From a virus, in the IMG/VR virus record IMGVR_UViG_3300033388_003831, positions 1 through 21,163 of that record: a stretch of 21,163 nucleotides of DNA. One strand, written 5' to 3'. Below, one piece after another: positions 1-9,203 of the stretch. The notes beneath the pieces were generated by a model. That model ran no database searches. It worked only from the letters and a program-made list of their open reading frames with translations, and had not been told where the DNA came from. Position 1 is the first letter of the stretch. Each line of letters opens with the position of its first letter. The position numbers were made by a program, and so were the translations under genes.

Positions 1-411
1 ACTCATAGCAATATCAGCACCCTTTGAATCATCATCTGTCCAAATATTTTGAACATTTGATTTTACCCAAGGATCTTTAGTGTTTGTTCTGTCGTAAATT
101 TTACCATAATAATCAACTTCTTCTTTAGCTTTTCTAACTTCATCAGGTGTAGTTGCATTATCAAATCTGTCTTGAGCTTCCTCTTTCTTTCTTCTATAGC
201 CATCTCTAATTTCTGGCATATAAACTTTCTCAAATCTATTTTTAGCAAAAGTCTTGTATTGTTCAGAATCCTTTCCATGTTCAGCTTCAATTTTAGCTAG
301 CTCAACATCAAGCATATTCTTTTCATCTTTAGAAGCATATTTACCTTTAAGTAAGATATCTTCTCCTTTGTAATTTTTTGGACCGTATTTGTAATTTGCT
401 TTCTTAGCCAT
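1..411 (-). CDS. Partial virion-block protein, N-terminal 137 residues
   Basis: The reading frame opens with ATG at 411 and stays open to the left edge of the window, so only the N-terminal 137 residues are visible. It begins MAKKANYKYGPKNYKGED and is rich in Lys, Glu, Asp and Tyr, with long predicted helical stretches (about residues 35-105) and no membrane segment. Its start overlaps the stop of the preceding gene by 8 bases, which suggests translational coupling in the same late operon. I do not recognise the family. In crAss-like phages the genes after the large tail protein often encode long internal (cargo or ejection) proteins, so this may be the beginning of one. That is inference from position only. 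Confidence 0.75.
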   Translation of the reverse strand, partial: MAKKANYKYGPKNYKGEDILLKGKYASKDEKNMLDVELAKIEAEHGKDSEQYKTFAKNRFEKVYMPEIRDGYRRKKEEAQDRFDNATTPDEVRKAKEEVDYYGKIYDRTNTKDPWVKSNVQNIWTDDDSKGADIAMS

Positions 412-745
412 AGGTGTACTTTGAAAGTTCTTCATCTCCTTTTAATGTATTCTCGTATTCACTTACTAATTTCTTATCACTACTACTTATTATCTTCTTA
501 TGCTCATTATTTAAAGCCTTTTGAGCTGTAGAAATCTTTTTCTCTAATGGAGCAACAACAGTTTTTCTAAATTCAGCTTCAGACATATTAACATCTTTCT
601 TTACAGCAATAGAATCTAACTCTTGTTGTAAAGCATCTAACTCTTGTTTCTTACGATAAACAGAACTAATCTTATTATTTCTATCAACAGACTGTTTAGC
701 CTGAGAATCAGCGTGTGCTTTTTTTATGTCGTATCTGTCAGCCAT
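404..745 (-). CDS. Small coiled-coil protein of the virion operon
   Basis: This encodes 113 residues, almost entirely charged and helical, with a heptad-like pattern around residues 28-95 (for example QELDALQQELDSIAVKK) and no cysteine or membrane segment. The ATG shares one base with the previous stop (TAATG at 745-747), and its own stop overlaps the next start by 8 bases, so it is tightly built into the operon. It is basic at the N terminus, with a histidine- and lysine-containing first 15 residues. I do not recognise a family. Lying between a Gly/Ala-rich ejection candidate and another helical protein, it could be a minor internal virion protein or a chaperone for one, but the sequence alone does not decide this. 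Confidence 0.7.
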   Translation of the reverse strand: MADRYDIKKAHADSQAKQSVDRNNKISSVYRKKQELDALQQELDSIAVKKDVNMSEAEFRKTVVAPLEKKISTAQKALNNEHKKIISSSDKKLVSEYENTLKGDEELSKYTYG

Positions 746-1575
746 TATGCGTAACTATAGTGAGAATTAGGTAATTTCTTTTGCATCAATCTTTTCTTAT
801 CCGTTTCAATTCCTTTTCTATAAGCCGCTTGACCTTGAATTAAAGCAGCAGTATCACCAGCAATACTAGCGACACCTGCAGCAGCTCCAAGTCCTTTAGC
901 AAATTTACCAGTCTGAAACTTATTAATTCCAGCACCTAATTTACCACCTTTACCAATTCCAAGAAGTCCTTTCTTACCTGTTTTACCACCAGCATCCATA
1001 GCAGTAGTATAAGCAGCTTCATCAGGAAGTGCATCAGTAGTTTTTAAAATCTCATCAGCATCCATATCAGCAACAGCATCATCAAGACTATCAGAAGCAG
1101 CACTCATAGCATCCTCTTTGTTGATTGAATCTATCAAAGCAGAACCACCTAATGCAGCAGTTCCAGCATCAACCGGTAAACCACTTTTTTCAAAATCTTC
1201 TGTAGTATCAACAGCATCTTCAACAGCACGTTCCCTTCTACTTGATTTGTTAGCATTATCTATTGCACCAGAAGCAGTATCAGCACCAATACCCATTCCT
1301 ATTTTTGCTAAAGCACCACCAGGAACAAAGTTTGTTGCAAGTTTTCCAGCTTTAACTAATTGACCTGCAGCAGCACCACGATTTTGTTTTAAAACATCTT
1401 TATCATCTCCTTGAGCAAAAGCCTCAGCACCAATATGTGTTAAACCTGTATAAGCTAAAGGATTGAACTTACTAGTCATAGCATTCATCATTGTCTTTCT
1501 AAAACCTTTAGTGCCTTTGTATTGTCTACGCTTGGCTTGTATGGGTATCTCTTCCTGTCGTGTAAATATTGCCAT
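745..1575 (-). CDS. Gly/Ala-rich candidate ejection (cargo) protein
   Basis: This 276-residue protein has a basic N terminus (residues 1-35). It then alternates hydrophobic Gly/Ala-rich segments, such as residues about 85-103 (FVPGGALAKIGMGIGADTA), about 137-150 and about 225-250, with a very acidic middle (about residues 155-190, many Asp and Glu). Small-residue-rich helices of this kind are typical of podovirus internal proteins that leave the head with the DNA and enter the host envelope (P22 gp7/gp16/gp20 types, and the cargo proteins of crAss-like phages). There is no classical signal peptide. It follows the large tail gene by two bases and is coupled to the next gene by TAATG. The ejection role is inferred from composition and position; no specific family motif is visible. 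Confidence 0.65.
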   Translation of the reverse strand: MAIFTRQEEIPIQAKRRQYKGTKGFRKTMMNAMTSKFNPLAYTGLTHIGAEAFAQGDDKDVLKQNRGAAAGQLVKAGKLATNFVPGGALAKIGMGIGADTASGAIDNANKSSRRERAVEDAVDTTEDFEKSGLPVDAGTAALGGSALIDSINKEDAMSAASDSLDDAVADMDADEILKTTDALPDEAAYTTAMDAGGKTGKKGLLGIGKGGKLGAGINKFQTGKFAKGLGAAAGVASIAGDTAALIQGQAAYRKGIETDKKRLMQKKLPNSHYSYA

Positions 1576-1577
1576 AA

Positions 1578-4500
1578 TTATATACGATTAGATGTTCTGT
1601 AGTAAGTTACTAAATTAGTTATTCTGTCATTATGATTGAAATTATTTTTCATTTCAAATGTCATTAGTATGTGTTTACCCCTCATTCTATCTTTTTGTTC
1701 CAAAGTTCTTAATGGAAATCTCAAGATATCTTCTCTATATCTTTTTCTACTATCATTTAAGATACTCATATATCTGAATTGAGATTCAGTTTGCATTAGC
1801 ATAGTATCTAAGAAATTAGAATAATCTAGATTACAATTAAGTCTTATTGAATCCATTGCTTTTGCATTCATAGGATCCTCATTCATAGAAACACTCAAAT
1901 AAGATTTTTTAGAGAATGAAGGCCAATCAGCTTTCAATCCTAAATCGTGAGCATACAAAGCATTATCATTAGCATAAACATTGTTAGCGTAATTTGATAA
2001 CAATAAGAATTTAGTGTTAATATAATGTGTTGGAGCAAATGAATGATAACCATTGAAGTAATTTCCATTCTCATCAAAAGTTATTGTAGACTTATGCGGA
2101 GTAGTATCATTCGCATTAACTTCTTCATATTGCCAAGGGTCTGTTATCGAATGTCTAAACAATCTATAATAAGTACCAGGTATTGCTTGAAACAACAAAG
2201 TAATTCCACTGTTATCGATATTGTAAACATCAGCAGTCCAAGGATTTCCGTCTGTTATGAATAAATAAAGAATAGTATTCTCATTAATACCATAACCAAC
2301 ATTACCATTAGGTAAATATACCGGTTGTCCATTTTGAGCAGGATTTATTTCTGCAGTTTGATTTTGTTCTACAATGTATGGAGAATATGTTTTACCTAGT
2401 CCAGTTCTTGAAATAATAGGTATATCACCATTACTACTAGCGTTTAATCTTCTATCTCTATTAAAAGTAAATGTAGCGTGGTTATTACCATAATCAAAAG
2501 TACCGTGTAAACCTCTATTTGAAACAGGGTTATCAACATCCTCAAATAATGGAAGTTCATATTCTAAGAATTGGTGTACTCCTTTAACATCTGATAAAGC
2601 AACTTTACCATCTTGAGCAAACCTCATTAATTTTCTCTTATTAACATCTATCCAATAAGCAGCTGTATCAGACTTAAACAATCCCCACTGATGTTGATTA
2701 CCAACTTCTGTAGAAATGTAGTCTATACCGTCTAATTTATCTCCTATACCAGTACTTAATGTTCCACCTTGTTGTGATTCAATTAATGCTCTATCAGAAG
2801 CTCTTAATCTACCAAAAGCTGAAATCTGCCAAGAGTATATTTGATTGAATATATATAACGAACTTGTTATTTCTCCATGCTCCCCATTCAAATCTCTAAA
2901 ATCATTTACTTGAAACAATCTCCAATTATCTACAGGATCACCATAAACTTTCTCTCTTGAATATCTCCATCTTACTGGAAATCTATCATTATCTTTAAAA
3001 TCAACAGGCTTAGGAGCAAAGAAAACTAAAAGTTCCTGATAAGCCATAACGCTGTTAAGATTAAACTCTTCCCAAACCCCCTCTGGATTGTCATTATCAT
3101 CAGTACCATTACTATAAAGTCCATTAGGATAATCTAAAGGAGATGTACCAGTTAATTCTCTCCAAGTTCTAGCACCAACATTAGCCCATATTAAAGACGG
3201 CCCAGAGCCACCCTCTCCATTTGCTTCTCTCATAGAATGATTAAACTCATATTCATAAGGAAACATACGACCATCAGAATAATCATCATCCTCACTTCCA
3301 GCACCATCCCATTGACTATGTGGATACAATCTTAAAAATGAATGATAATCTAAATAACAATCTCCACCATAAACCTCAATACCATCAAAATTTAACCCCA
3401 CAGGCATACCTTGAGCATCGAATGTAGGATTGTTTATTGGTTGAAAATGACCTGTTCCATAAAAGATTGATTGTTCTAATGCAGTAGGAGTTAAACCACC
3501 ATAAGGATTTGCGTTAGGTCTTATATAATTGAATATAAAAGAACCATTCATAGGAGAACTACTATTACTTACACCAGCATCATTTAAAGCTCTAACTGTA
3601 CCATCAGAAGAATCTCTACGGTATAATGGAGAATAACCAAATCCAGCAGCACCAGATGTAGGGTCTATAAAGTTTCCGTGCTTAATGAAAATACTATTCC
3701 ATTTACCATGAGATCGTCTTTCATCATTAGCTATATCTTTAACCTTACAGTCGTTATTTAATCTCTGAACACCATCCCAATCTTCCTCAAACTCTCTAAT
3801 ACCAAGTATTGTTGTTTTAACAATCTCTTCCATTTTAGAACCATATCTTGGAAATGGATTTGAAGAAAATCCAGGAAAGTGAAAATTGTTTTTACTATAG
3901 TATTGTTTGATATATTTCATTTGCTCACCAGCACCACGACCAGTAATTGAAGGACTTGCGTTACCTTGATATTCATCCCAAGCACCACCAATCAATCTAA
4001 TTTCATCTTGAGAATTTTGATTTGGCCACGAAATACTTCCAAAGTCTACAGCTGGACAATACAATACAGAAGCATAACCTTTTAATTCAAATCGATTTCC
4101 ATTTCTATTAAATTGAAATTGACCATTATATCCTAAAACAAGTGGTGGATTTAAAATATCAGGACTGGTACCACGAGCAAAATCATAAAAATCTTGGTGG
4201 TATGCTGGTAATGGAGTTATAATAGAACCGTCATCATCATCACTAACAGTTACACAAGGTAAAATCATACCTTGAGCAAGTATTGTGCTATCACGTTCAA
4301 CACGAACTATTTTGAATCCACTTATCTGACTTGATATAGAACTAACATCAATACCACTTATTTTTAATCCCATTATACGTAAATGAGAAACAGCTCTTTC
4401 AGGGTCATTAGTTAATGATGGATTAACACTATTCATAGGTGCTAGATTACCACCATTATCACCGACAAATACTTTTTCTGAACGTAGTGAACTATGATTG

Positions 4501-6011
4501 TAGTTATTAGTCGGCCAAGCTTCATCAGCTAAAGTTCCACCACCAGAAATAATATTTCCATCAACATCTACTCTATCCCAGCTGTAATTCTTTTCAGTTT
4601 GATTTGGAAATTTAAAATCTCCTATATGATAAGCAAATGATTTAAACCCAAGTTTATCATAAAACACAATAGCAAAACGATACGTTTCACCTCTAAAATA
4701 TCCAGCGTATAAGTGATCAACTTGTGTTCCTTTATAATTTAAGTAATCATTTCCAATTACATAATCTTCTGTTCCACCAGGAGAATTATGATTTCTTAAT
4801 TGTGTAATTCCACTTCTAGGATAACCGTGAGATAATGGCAATGGAGATGGTTGAGGACTATTAGCCCATTCATCAGAACGCATATCTTTAAACATCGGTT
4901 CCATTTGTAGGTTAGCAAGTATTGGCTCAGGGTCAAATTGAGCTAATGCATTTTCCTTAATGTTACCATAATAAAGAGTTGAATCTTTTATGTTTAAAGT
5001 TTTAGCTCCCACGATACCACTAAATAACTCAGCAATTTCTTCAGGAACAATAGGTTCTCCAATATTTCCAGTATGGTCAAATGATAAAATATCATTACCA
5101 TCAATAGTTGTATTGATAAATATTTTAGCACTATCAATATTTGAAACAGTTGTTGCATATACATAAGCAACTTCTATGCTATCATATCTTGTATCAATAC
5201 CTTTTATTTCAACTCTATTACCCTTAGATGTAGTAAGACCAGAACTACCCATTTCGTATTCATTCCAGTTAGTACTACTAATACCATCACCAGCTACAAA
5301 TACTCTACGAGTAACAGGGTACCAAGGAGTTCTATAACCCTCTTTAGTCTTTAATCTATAAGTGTATTGATAAACACCCGAAAGTAAACCACCACCAACA
5401 TCTCTAACATACTTAATCATACCCATGTGGAAATCAGTCTGGCTATTCATAGCGAATACAGAAAGGTTATTACCACTATAAGCATTTACATCTGAAGGAT
5501 TACCTATGTTTTCATCATAACTAAAAGTTACCGTTCTAGGCTGATTACTGTCTTTTTCAACACCATCAACCCAATATGCTCGAATACACTTAGGATTTTC
5601 ATAAATAAAACGAGCTTCAATTTGATTTTTCAAAAGGAAATTTAAACTATCTCCATTAGGATCATCTTGGTCGTTAAATAAAGTTTTGTAAGAACCTATA
5701 CCAAACTCATCAACAGATAATAAACCAATCTCTGAAGCAGCTTCATCATCTCTAACAAGAAACAAAACAACTATGTTGTCATTTCCAGTATTCCCAATAC
5801 AGTAATATGTACCACTATCAGCACCATTTCTAGGTCTAATAGCAACAGATATTTTACCACCATTTTCAGTTATCCAAGAATAAGAACCATCTTTATTAAA
5901 GATAAGCCTACCATTCATTGAATCTCTATACGAATTAGAAGGAGTATATAGTACATCACTATCTTGTACCATTCCACCCTCAAAGGTATTTAAAGCTCCT
6001 TTTCCTTGCAT
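1578..6011 (-). CDS. Large tail stabilisation / muzzle-like protein (P22 gp10-like region)
   Basis: This 1477-residue protein, largely beta-rich, is the biggest in the window. The N terminus (NTFEGGMVQDSD, then SYRDSMNGRLIFNKDGSYSW) and the segment near residue 205-230 (GGGLLSGVYQYTYRLKTKEG) look like the conserved protein annotated as a phage stabilisation (P22 gp10-like) protein in crAss-like phages. In the crAss001 virion the corresponding large protein forms the tail 'muzzle'. It probably forms the tip of the short tail and helps hold the DNA in. The TAATG overlap at 6011 couples it to the upstream ring-type protein. Acidic Asp/Asn/Gly-rich loops are frequent, with no signal peptide or membrane segment. 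Family membership is from memory of the pattern; the exact structural role is inferred. Confidence 0.8.
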   Translation of the reverse strand: MQGKGALNTFEGGMVQDSDVLYTPSNSYRDSMNGRLIFNKDGSYSWITENGGKISVAIRPRNGADSGTYYCIGNTGNDNIVVLFLVRDDEAASEIGLLSVDEFGIGSYKTLFNDQDDPNGDSLNFLLKNQIEARFIYENPKCIRAYWVDGVEKDSNQPRTVTFSYDENIGNPSDVNAYSGNNLSVFAMNSQTDFHMGMIKYVRDVGGGLLSGVYQYTYRLKTKEGYRTPWYPVTRRVFVAGDGISSTNWNEYEMGSSGLTTSKGNRVEIKGIDTRYDSIEVAYVYATTVSNIDSAKIFINTTIDGNDILSFDHTGNIGEPIVPEEIAELFSGIVGAKTLNIKDSTLYYGNIKENALAQFDPEPILANLQMEPMFKDMRSDEWANSPQPSPLPLSHGYPRSGITQLRNHNSPGGTEDYVIGNDYLNYKGTQVDHLYAGYFRGETYRFAIVFYDKLGFKSFAYHIGDFKFPNQTEKNYSWDRVDVDGNIISGGGTLADEAWPTNNYNHSSLRSEKVFVGDNGGNLAPMNSVNPSLTNDPERAVSHLRIMGLKISGIDVSSISSQISGFKIVRVERDSTILAQGMILPCVTVSDDDDGSIITPLPAYHQDFYDFARGTSPDILNPPLVLGYNGQFQFNRNGNRFELKGYASVLYCPAVDFGSISWPNQNSQDEIRLIGGAWDEYQGNASPSITGRGAGEQMKYIKQYYSKNNFHFPGFSSNPFPRYGSKMEEIVKTTILGIREFEEDWDGVQRLNNDCKVKDIANDERRSHGKWNSIFIKHGNFIDPTSGAAGFGYSPLYRRDSSDGTVRALNDAGVSNSSSPMNGSFIFNYIRPNANPYGGLTPTALEQSIFYGTGHFQPINNPTFDAQGMPVGLNFDGIEVYGGDCYLDYHSFLRLYPHSQWDGAGSEDDDYSDGRMFPYEYEFNHSMREANGEGGSGPSLIWANVGARTWRELTGTSPLDYPNGLYSNGTDDNDNPEGVWEEFNLNSVMAYQELLVFFAPKPVDFKDNDRFPVRWRYSREKVYGDPVDNWRLFQVNDFRDLNGEHGEITSSLYIFNQIYSWQISAFGRLRASDRALIESQQGGTLSTGIGDKLDGIDYISTEVGNQHQWGLFKSDTAAYWIDVNKRKLMRFAQDGKVALSDVKGVHQFLEYELPLFEDVDNPVSNRGLHGTFDYGNNHATFTFNRDRRLNASSNGDIPIISRTGLGKTYSPYIVEQNQTAEINPAQNGQPVYLPNGNVGYGINENTILYLFITDGNPWTADVYNIDNSGITLLFQAIPGTYYRLFRHSITDPWQYEEVNANDTTPHKSTITFDENGNYFNGYHSFAPTHYINTKFLLLSNYANNVYANDNALYAHDLGLKADWPSFSKKSYLSVSMNEDPMNAKAMDSIRLNCNLDYSNFLDTMLMQTESQFRYMSILNDSRKRYREDILRFPLRTLEQKDRMRGKHILMTFEMKNNFNHNDRITNLVTYYRTSNRI

Positions 6012-7207
6012 TAGAAATATTCTTTAGTTGGAAGCGGTACTAATTGCATCCAAAGATTAGATAAATATTTTAATTCCTCGCTATTAGGTAATTCATCATC
6101 ACCTCTAGCTTGACCACATAAGTCAAACCAACGAGTTTGTAATTCTTTAAAAACGTGATTAGGTAATTTTCCAGCATAATATTCTCTAGCCTTATACATA
6201 TACATAAGGTAATGAGTAACAGCATCCTCGTGGATTTCTGAAATTAATGGCCAGCCATCTTCATCAACCTCTATTCCCATATAAGAAATACCTATCTTCT
6301 CATCATCGTATGCATTAAAATTAATACAACCATTATCTATTGAGAAAACTTGGTCTGAGGAATTGAAATCATAATCATAACCAAAACTTCTGTAAGATCC
6401 TCCGTTTGGACCTTGACGATTTATTCCGGTATTTAATCTTGCAACATTTGCATCAGCAAGATTTTTAGATGTAGTTCTAATTTCTGGTTTTTGACTTGAA
6501 TCTCCTGAAGTTCTAATTTTTGTAGGAACTCTTTTTTGTACAACTTCTTGAGATACTGTTCCATTCACACTATCGGTATATGGAGTTACAGTTAATATAA
6601 TTTCAGGACTATCAGCAGTCAAAACAAAAGACTCTGTACTTGGTGTAGCTGTATAACCAATATTTGGAATAGCATTTATTTGTGAAGCAAATGTAGCACC
6701 AATACTTGTTAATGTATCTCCAGCTACTACAATGTGTGTAAATGTATTTGTTGATAACTCACCACAATTATTTGTAGCGATAGTTATCGTGATAATATCT
6801 CCAACCATAAAAGCACCACTAAAGTTAACTCTTATAACAAGAGGAACTCCTGGTATGTCAGTTTGTTTGTTACCACTAACATAGTCTCGGTTTTGATTAT
6901 TATCAGAAAGATTTTCAACCTTGCCCTTATTGAACATTCTAAATGAACGCTTTGTAACAGGAACAATCTTATTCCCAAACTTAATAGCATTCAAATAAAC
7001 AAAGTTAGGAGGTAAAGCAGCTTTTCTATTTCTAATGTTAATTTCACATTCAAACCTTTTGTAAGACGATGTAGAGCCAATCTTATTTGAAGCTTCACAA
7101 GCCCAACGAGCAAAGTCATCAATACTATCATCAACATCTTTAATACCAAGATTACCCATAACATTACCGATAACCCTTAATAAAGAAACTTTGTTTACTG
7201 ATTCCAT
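6011..7207 (-). CDS. Ring / tail-tubular-type neck protein with inserted beta domain
   Basis: This encodes 398 residues. The outer parts look like a crAss-like neck or tail-tube ring protein: residues 1-100 contain a helical start and the stretch INIRNRKAALPPNFVYLNA, and residues 305-398 form a helical C-terminal part (EIHEDAVTHYLMYMYKAREYY). Between them, at about residues 118-225, lies a Thr/Ile/Val-rich segment with the pattern VGDIITITI...FTHIVVAGDTLTSIGATFASQIN that reads as a separate beta domain. A similar domain occurs in the capsid-decoration candidate at 8479-9171. Flanking genes encode other ring candidates and the large tail protein. Assignment to a ring is inference from position and overall look; P22 gp4-like tubular protein is the nearest named comparison. 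Confidence 0.7.
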   Translation of the reverse strand: MESVNKVSLLRVIGNVMGNLGIKDVDDSIDDFARWACEASNKIGSTSSYKRFECEINIRNRKAALPPNFVYLNAIKFGNKIVPVTKRSFRMFNKGKVENLSDNNQNRDYVSGNKQTDIPGVPLVIRVNFSGAFMVGDIITITIATNNCGELSTNTFTHIVVAGDTLTSIGATFASQINAIPNIGYTATPSTESFVLTADSPEIILTVTPYTDSVNGTVSQEVVQKRVPTKIRTSGDSSQKPEIRTTSKNLADANVARLNTGINRQGPNGGSYRSFGYDYDFNSSDQVFSIDNGCINFNAYDDEKIGISYMGIEVDEDGWPLISEIHEDAVTHYLMYMYKAREYYAGKLPNHVFKELQTRWFDLCGQARGDDELPNSEELKYLSNLWMQLVPLPTKEYF

Positions 7208-7210
7208 AAC

Positions 7211-7726
7211 TTATTTAATATGATGTATATAGTCTGGTGAAGCATTTTTACCGTAACCACTTAAAGTATAATCTAAATACTCAAAGCCTTGCTCAACCAT
7301 ATCCATATACATACGTTTGTATTTTCTGTCTATAGTGAATCTGTATTGCCTTAAATTCTTTGGGCTATCCCAAAAAACAAAATACCAATAACCAGATCTT
7401 AAATCTAACTTTATTTTCTTCCTTACTAAATTACCATTCTCATCCTTGAAAAAAGAAAATGTACTTGGATTATATCTAATACATTTTGTTTTAACAACAT
7501 CGAGAACACCAAACTTATTGAGAAGAGGAACAGAAGTTCCATTAATTAACATCTTAAAAGAAATTTGCAAATACAACCTTATGACTTTAGAGAACGTTCT
7601 ATAGTTAATTCTCTTAGATTTTGTTACTCCTTTTGGTAATTCTTGTAATCCCTTATCTATTTCATCCTTACACTCTTCAAAAACTCCAAACAAAGTAACA
7701 CAGCCATTATTATCCAAGCTTTGCAT
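7211..7726 (-). CDS. Conserved neck-block protein, possible ring component
   Basis: The product is 171 residues, basic and aromatic-rich, with a Tyr/Phe/Trp-dense part at about residues 105-165 (for example SGYWYFVFWDSPKNLRQYRF and YKRMYMDMVEQGFEYLDYTL). It lies between two proteins that look like crAss-like ring components and has the size of the short conserved protein found at this place in such phages. Its start overlaps the end of the previous gene by 17 bases, a longer overlap than its neighbours show, and it ends three bases before the next ATG. I see no catalytic motif. A role in assembling the portal-tail junction is inferred from context only. Confidence 0.65.
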   Translation of the reverse strand: MQSLDNNGCVTLFGVFEECKDEIDKGLQELPKGVTKSKRINYRTFSKVIRLYLQISFKMLINGTSVPLLNKFGVLDVVKTKCIRYNPSTFSFFKDENGNLVRKKIKLDLRSGYWYFVFWDSPKNLRQYRFTIDRKYKRMYMDMVEQGFEYLDYTLSGYGKNASPDYIHHIK

Positions 7727-8408
7727 TATCTTTTCTTGCGTTATTTAATTCATCGTTAACAGCCTGTTCAGTCCAGTTTAATTCATTTCTCAGAATACTA
7801 ACAAGAACAAACTCATATAAACGGAAAGGCATTGGGTAATCATCTACTGCAGGATCATAACATCTAGGTTCACAATCTTCAGAAGAATATCCAATAACTT
7901 TTTCTGGTTGTTCAAAGACACCACGAATATTTACATACTCAATATCTCTGTCTTGTTCAGAAAGCATAAAATAGATAATATTACCTATAAGGTATATTCT
8001 ACTACTTAGTTTACCAAATTTGGTATGAACCTTATGAGCAGCTTCATGAGCATTATTTAAAATAAAACCCTCTAGCTTATTTATCTTACCAACGTAAGAC
8101 AAAGCTCTTAAATCTGGAAAATCAATTAGTTTAGGTATCTCTACTTTCTTAACAGTACAACCCCATTTAACATTAGGACAATTACTATCAGCTTTATCAA
8201 CTTCTTCTAAAGGAACAACACCTAAATCTTGAATTAATGTAGGATGTATATTCTTACCAAAATCAGTTACTTGAAACATTCCAGAAGCTCTATAACCATT
8301 AATCCAAAGTCTAATTTGTCTAATGTTTAATCTTTCATCATCTGAATTACCTTGACCGGCACGAGCAATGTTTCTGATATTATAAGCGTATTCGTCTAAT
8401 GTAGGCAT
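7710..8408 (-). CDS. Ring-type neck protein with conserved DEYAYNIRN start
   Basis: This encodes 232 residues. The N terminus (TLDEYAYNIRNIARAG) followed by IRQIRLWINGYRA and IHPTLIQDLGVVPLEEVDKAD is a pattern I recognise from neck or tail-tube proteins of crAss-like and other Bacteroidetes phages. It supports the ATG at 8408 as the true start. Two cysteine pairs, C77/C84 and C179/C183, could bind a metal or form disulfides. This is the first gene after a strong terminator and sits 2 bases behind a TAACTTTACG box, so it probably opens a separate transcription unit encoding the neck and tail. The function is inferred from pattern and gene order; the ring number within the neck cannot be assigned from sequence alone. 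Confidence 0.75.
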   Translation of the reverse strand: MPTLDEYAYNIRNIARAGQGNSDDERLNIRQIRLWINGYRASGMFQVTDFGKNIHPTLIQDLGVVPLEEVDKADSNCPNVKWGCTVKKVEIPKLIDFPDLRALSYVGKINKLEGFILNNAHEAAHKVHTKFGKLSSRIYLIGNIIYFMLSEQDRDIEYVNIRGVFEQPEKVIGYSSEDCEPRCYDPAVDDYPMPFRLYEFVLVSILRNELNWTEQAVNDELNNARKDNAKLG

Positions 8409-8410
8409 AA

Positions 8411-8420
8411 CGTAAAGTTA
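8411..8420 (-). promoter_or_regulatory. Candidate promoter -7 box TAACTTTACG before the neck/tail genes
   Basis: On the minus strand TAACTTTACG ends two bases before the ATG at 8408. It matches seven of eight positions of the Bacteroidetes TAnnTTTG element and shares TTTACG with boxes at 19157-19166 and 20651-20660. A T-run (TTTT) lies 19 bases upstream, but the -33 element is not convincing. Transcription would start close to the A of the ATG, giving a leaderless or nearly leaderless message. It overlaps the T-tract of the terminator, so some read-through plus a fresh start is possible. Confidence 0.5.
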
Positions 8421-8460
8421 AAAAAAAAGGTGGTGATTTAAAACGCACCACCTTTTTTTT
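8421..8460 (-). terminator. Strong intrinsic terminator after the capsid block
   Basis: The arms GGTGGTG (8429-8435) and CACCACC (8446-8452) pair perfectly around a 10-base loop. Eight A precede and eight T follow on the plus strand, so the stem can extend by A-T pairs and has a U-tract in either direction. It lies 19 bases past the stop of the decoration-protein candidate, which is read leftward into it. It separates the capsid genes from the neck/tail genes. Confidence 0.9.
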
Positions 8461-8478
8461 ATTTGTGTTCTACTCTGA

Positions 8479-9171
8479 TTAAGGAGTGTTAATTAAAGTA
8501 ACTAAACCAGCTCCGTTACCAACAGTACCATACCAATAAATCTCTTTAGAGTTTGCACCCTCAGAGTCAATGAATGGATTAGCAACTTCAGCGTGTAAGT
8601 CAATTCTTACAGTATCATACTGAGCTAAGTTGATTTCAGAAGCATCGATACCTCTATCAACTAAATCAGATGGTTGACCCTCTGAAATAGAAGTTAAGTT
8701 AGCAACTAAAGCAATAGTACCTAAAGCACTATCAGTAAAGTTGAAACCTTTTAGTCCTTGCTTATCATCATCTTGTTGAGTAACAGTAATAACACCAGCT
8801 GCATTTACAGCAGAAGCAATAGGACTATTTAAAGACCCAGCCTCTTTGTTCATAGCATTTGCTAAAGCAGTAGCTATTGCAGTAACAGATGTTCCACCAG
8901 CTTGTACTTCGTGTACAAAAGACTTTCTGTAAAGCTGTCTGTTAGTCAAGTTAGATGTAATAGTCAATCTTAACTTGTCACCTACAGCGTAAGTTCCAGC
9001 AAGAGTGAATACTAAGTTACCAGCTGTACCAGCGTTTGGCGCTATTAATACAGCATATTTAAGTTCAGTTTTTTGAACTTTGAAAGATGGTGTTAAATCC
9101 ACCTCTCCATTTGTGTTTGCAGGGACGTGTCCTTCTGCAATCAAAGCGAAATAATCTCTTCCGATTCTCAT
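8479..9171 (-). CDS. Candidate auxiliary capsid / head decoration protein
   Basis: This encodes 230 residues, Ala/Thr/Val-rich and predicted mainly beta, with no cysteine and no membrane segment. Residues about 50-150 hold a domain with the pattern VGDKLRLTIT...SFVHEVQAGGTSVTAIATALANAMN that is also inserted in the ring-type protein at 6011-7207. It is the fourth gene after the major capsid protein, which as I recall is the place of the auxiliary capsid protein in crAss001. A strong terminator follows it, as expected for the last gene of a highly expressed capsid block. Decoration is the best guess; a head fibre or other surface protein is possible. The ATG at 9171 has no Shine-Dalgarno but an AT-rich leader. 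Confidence 0.65.
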   Translation of the reverse strand: MRIGRDYFALIAEGHVPANTNGEVDLTPSFKVQKTELKYAVLIAPNAGTAGNLVFTLAGTYAVGDKLRLTITSNLTNRQLYRKSFVHEVQAGGTSVTAIATALANAMNKEAGSLNSPIASAVNAAGVITVTQQDDDKQGLKGFNFTDSALGTIALVANLTSISEGQPSDLVDRGIDASEINLAQYDTVRIDLHAEVANPFIDSEGANSKEIYWYGTVGNGAGLVTLINTP

Positions 9172-9203
9172 AATTTATAATTTTGAAGGTTAATACTTAT
9201 TTA

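Noticed and set aside
63-290. Minus-strand 75-residue open frame
   Set aside because: It is out of frame with the partial gene at 1-411, which has the better start, overlap with its neighbour and amino-acid composition.
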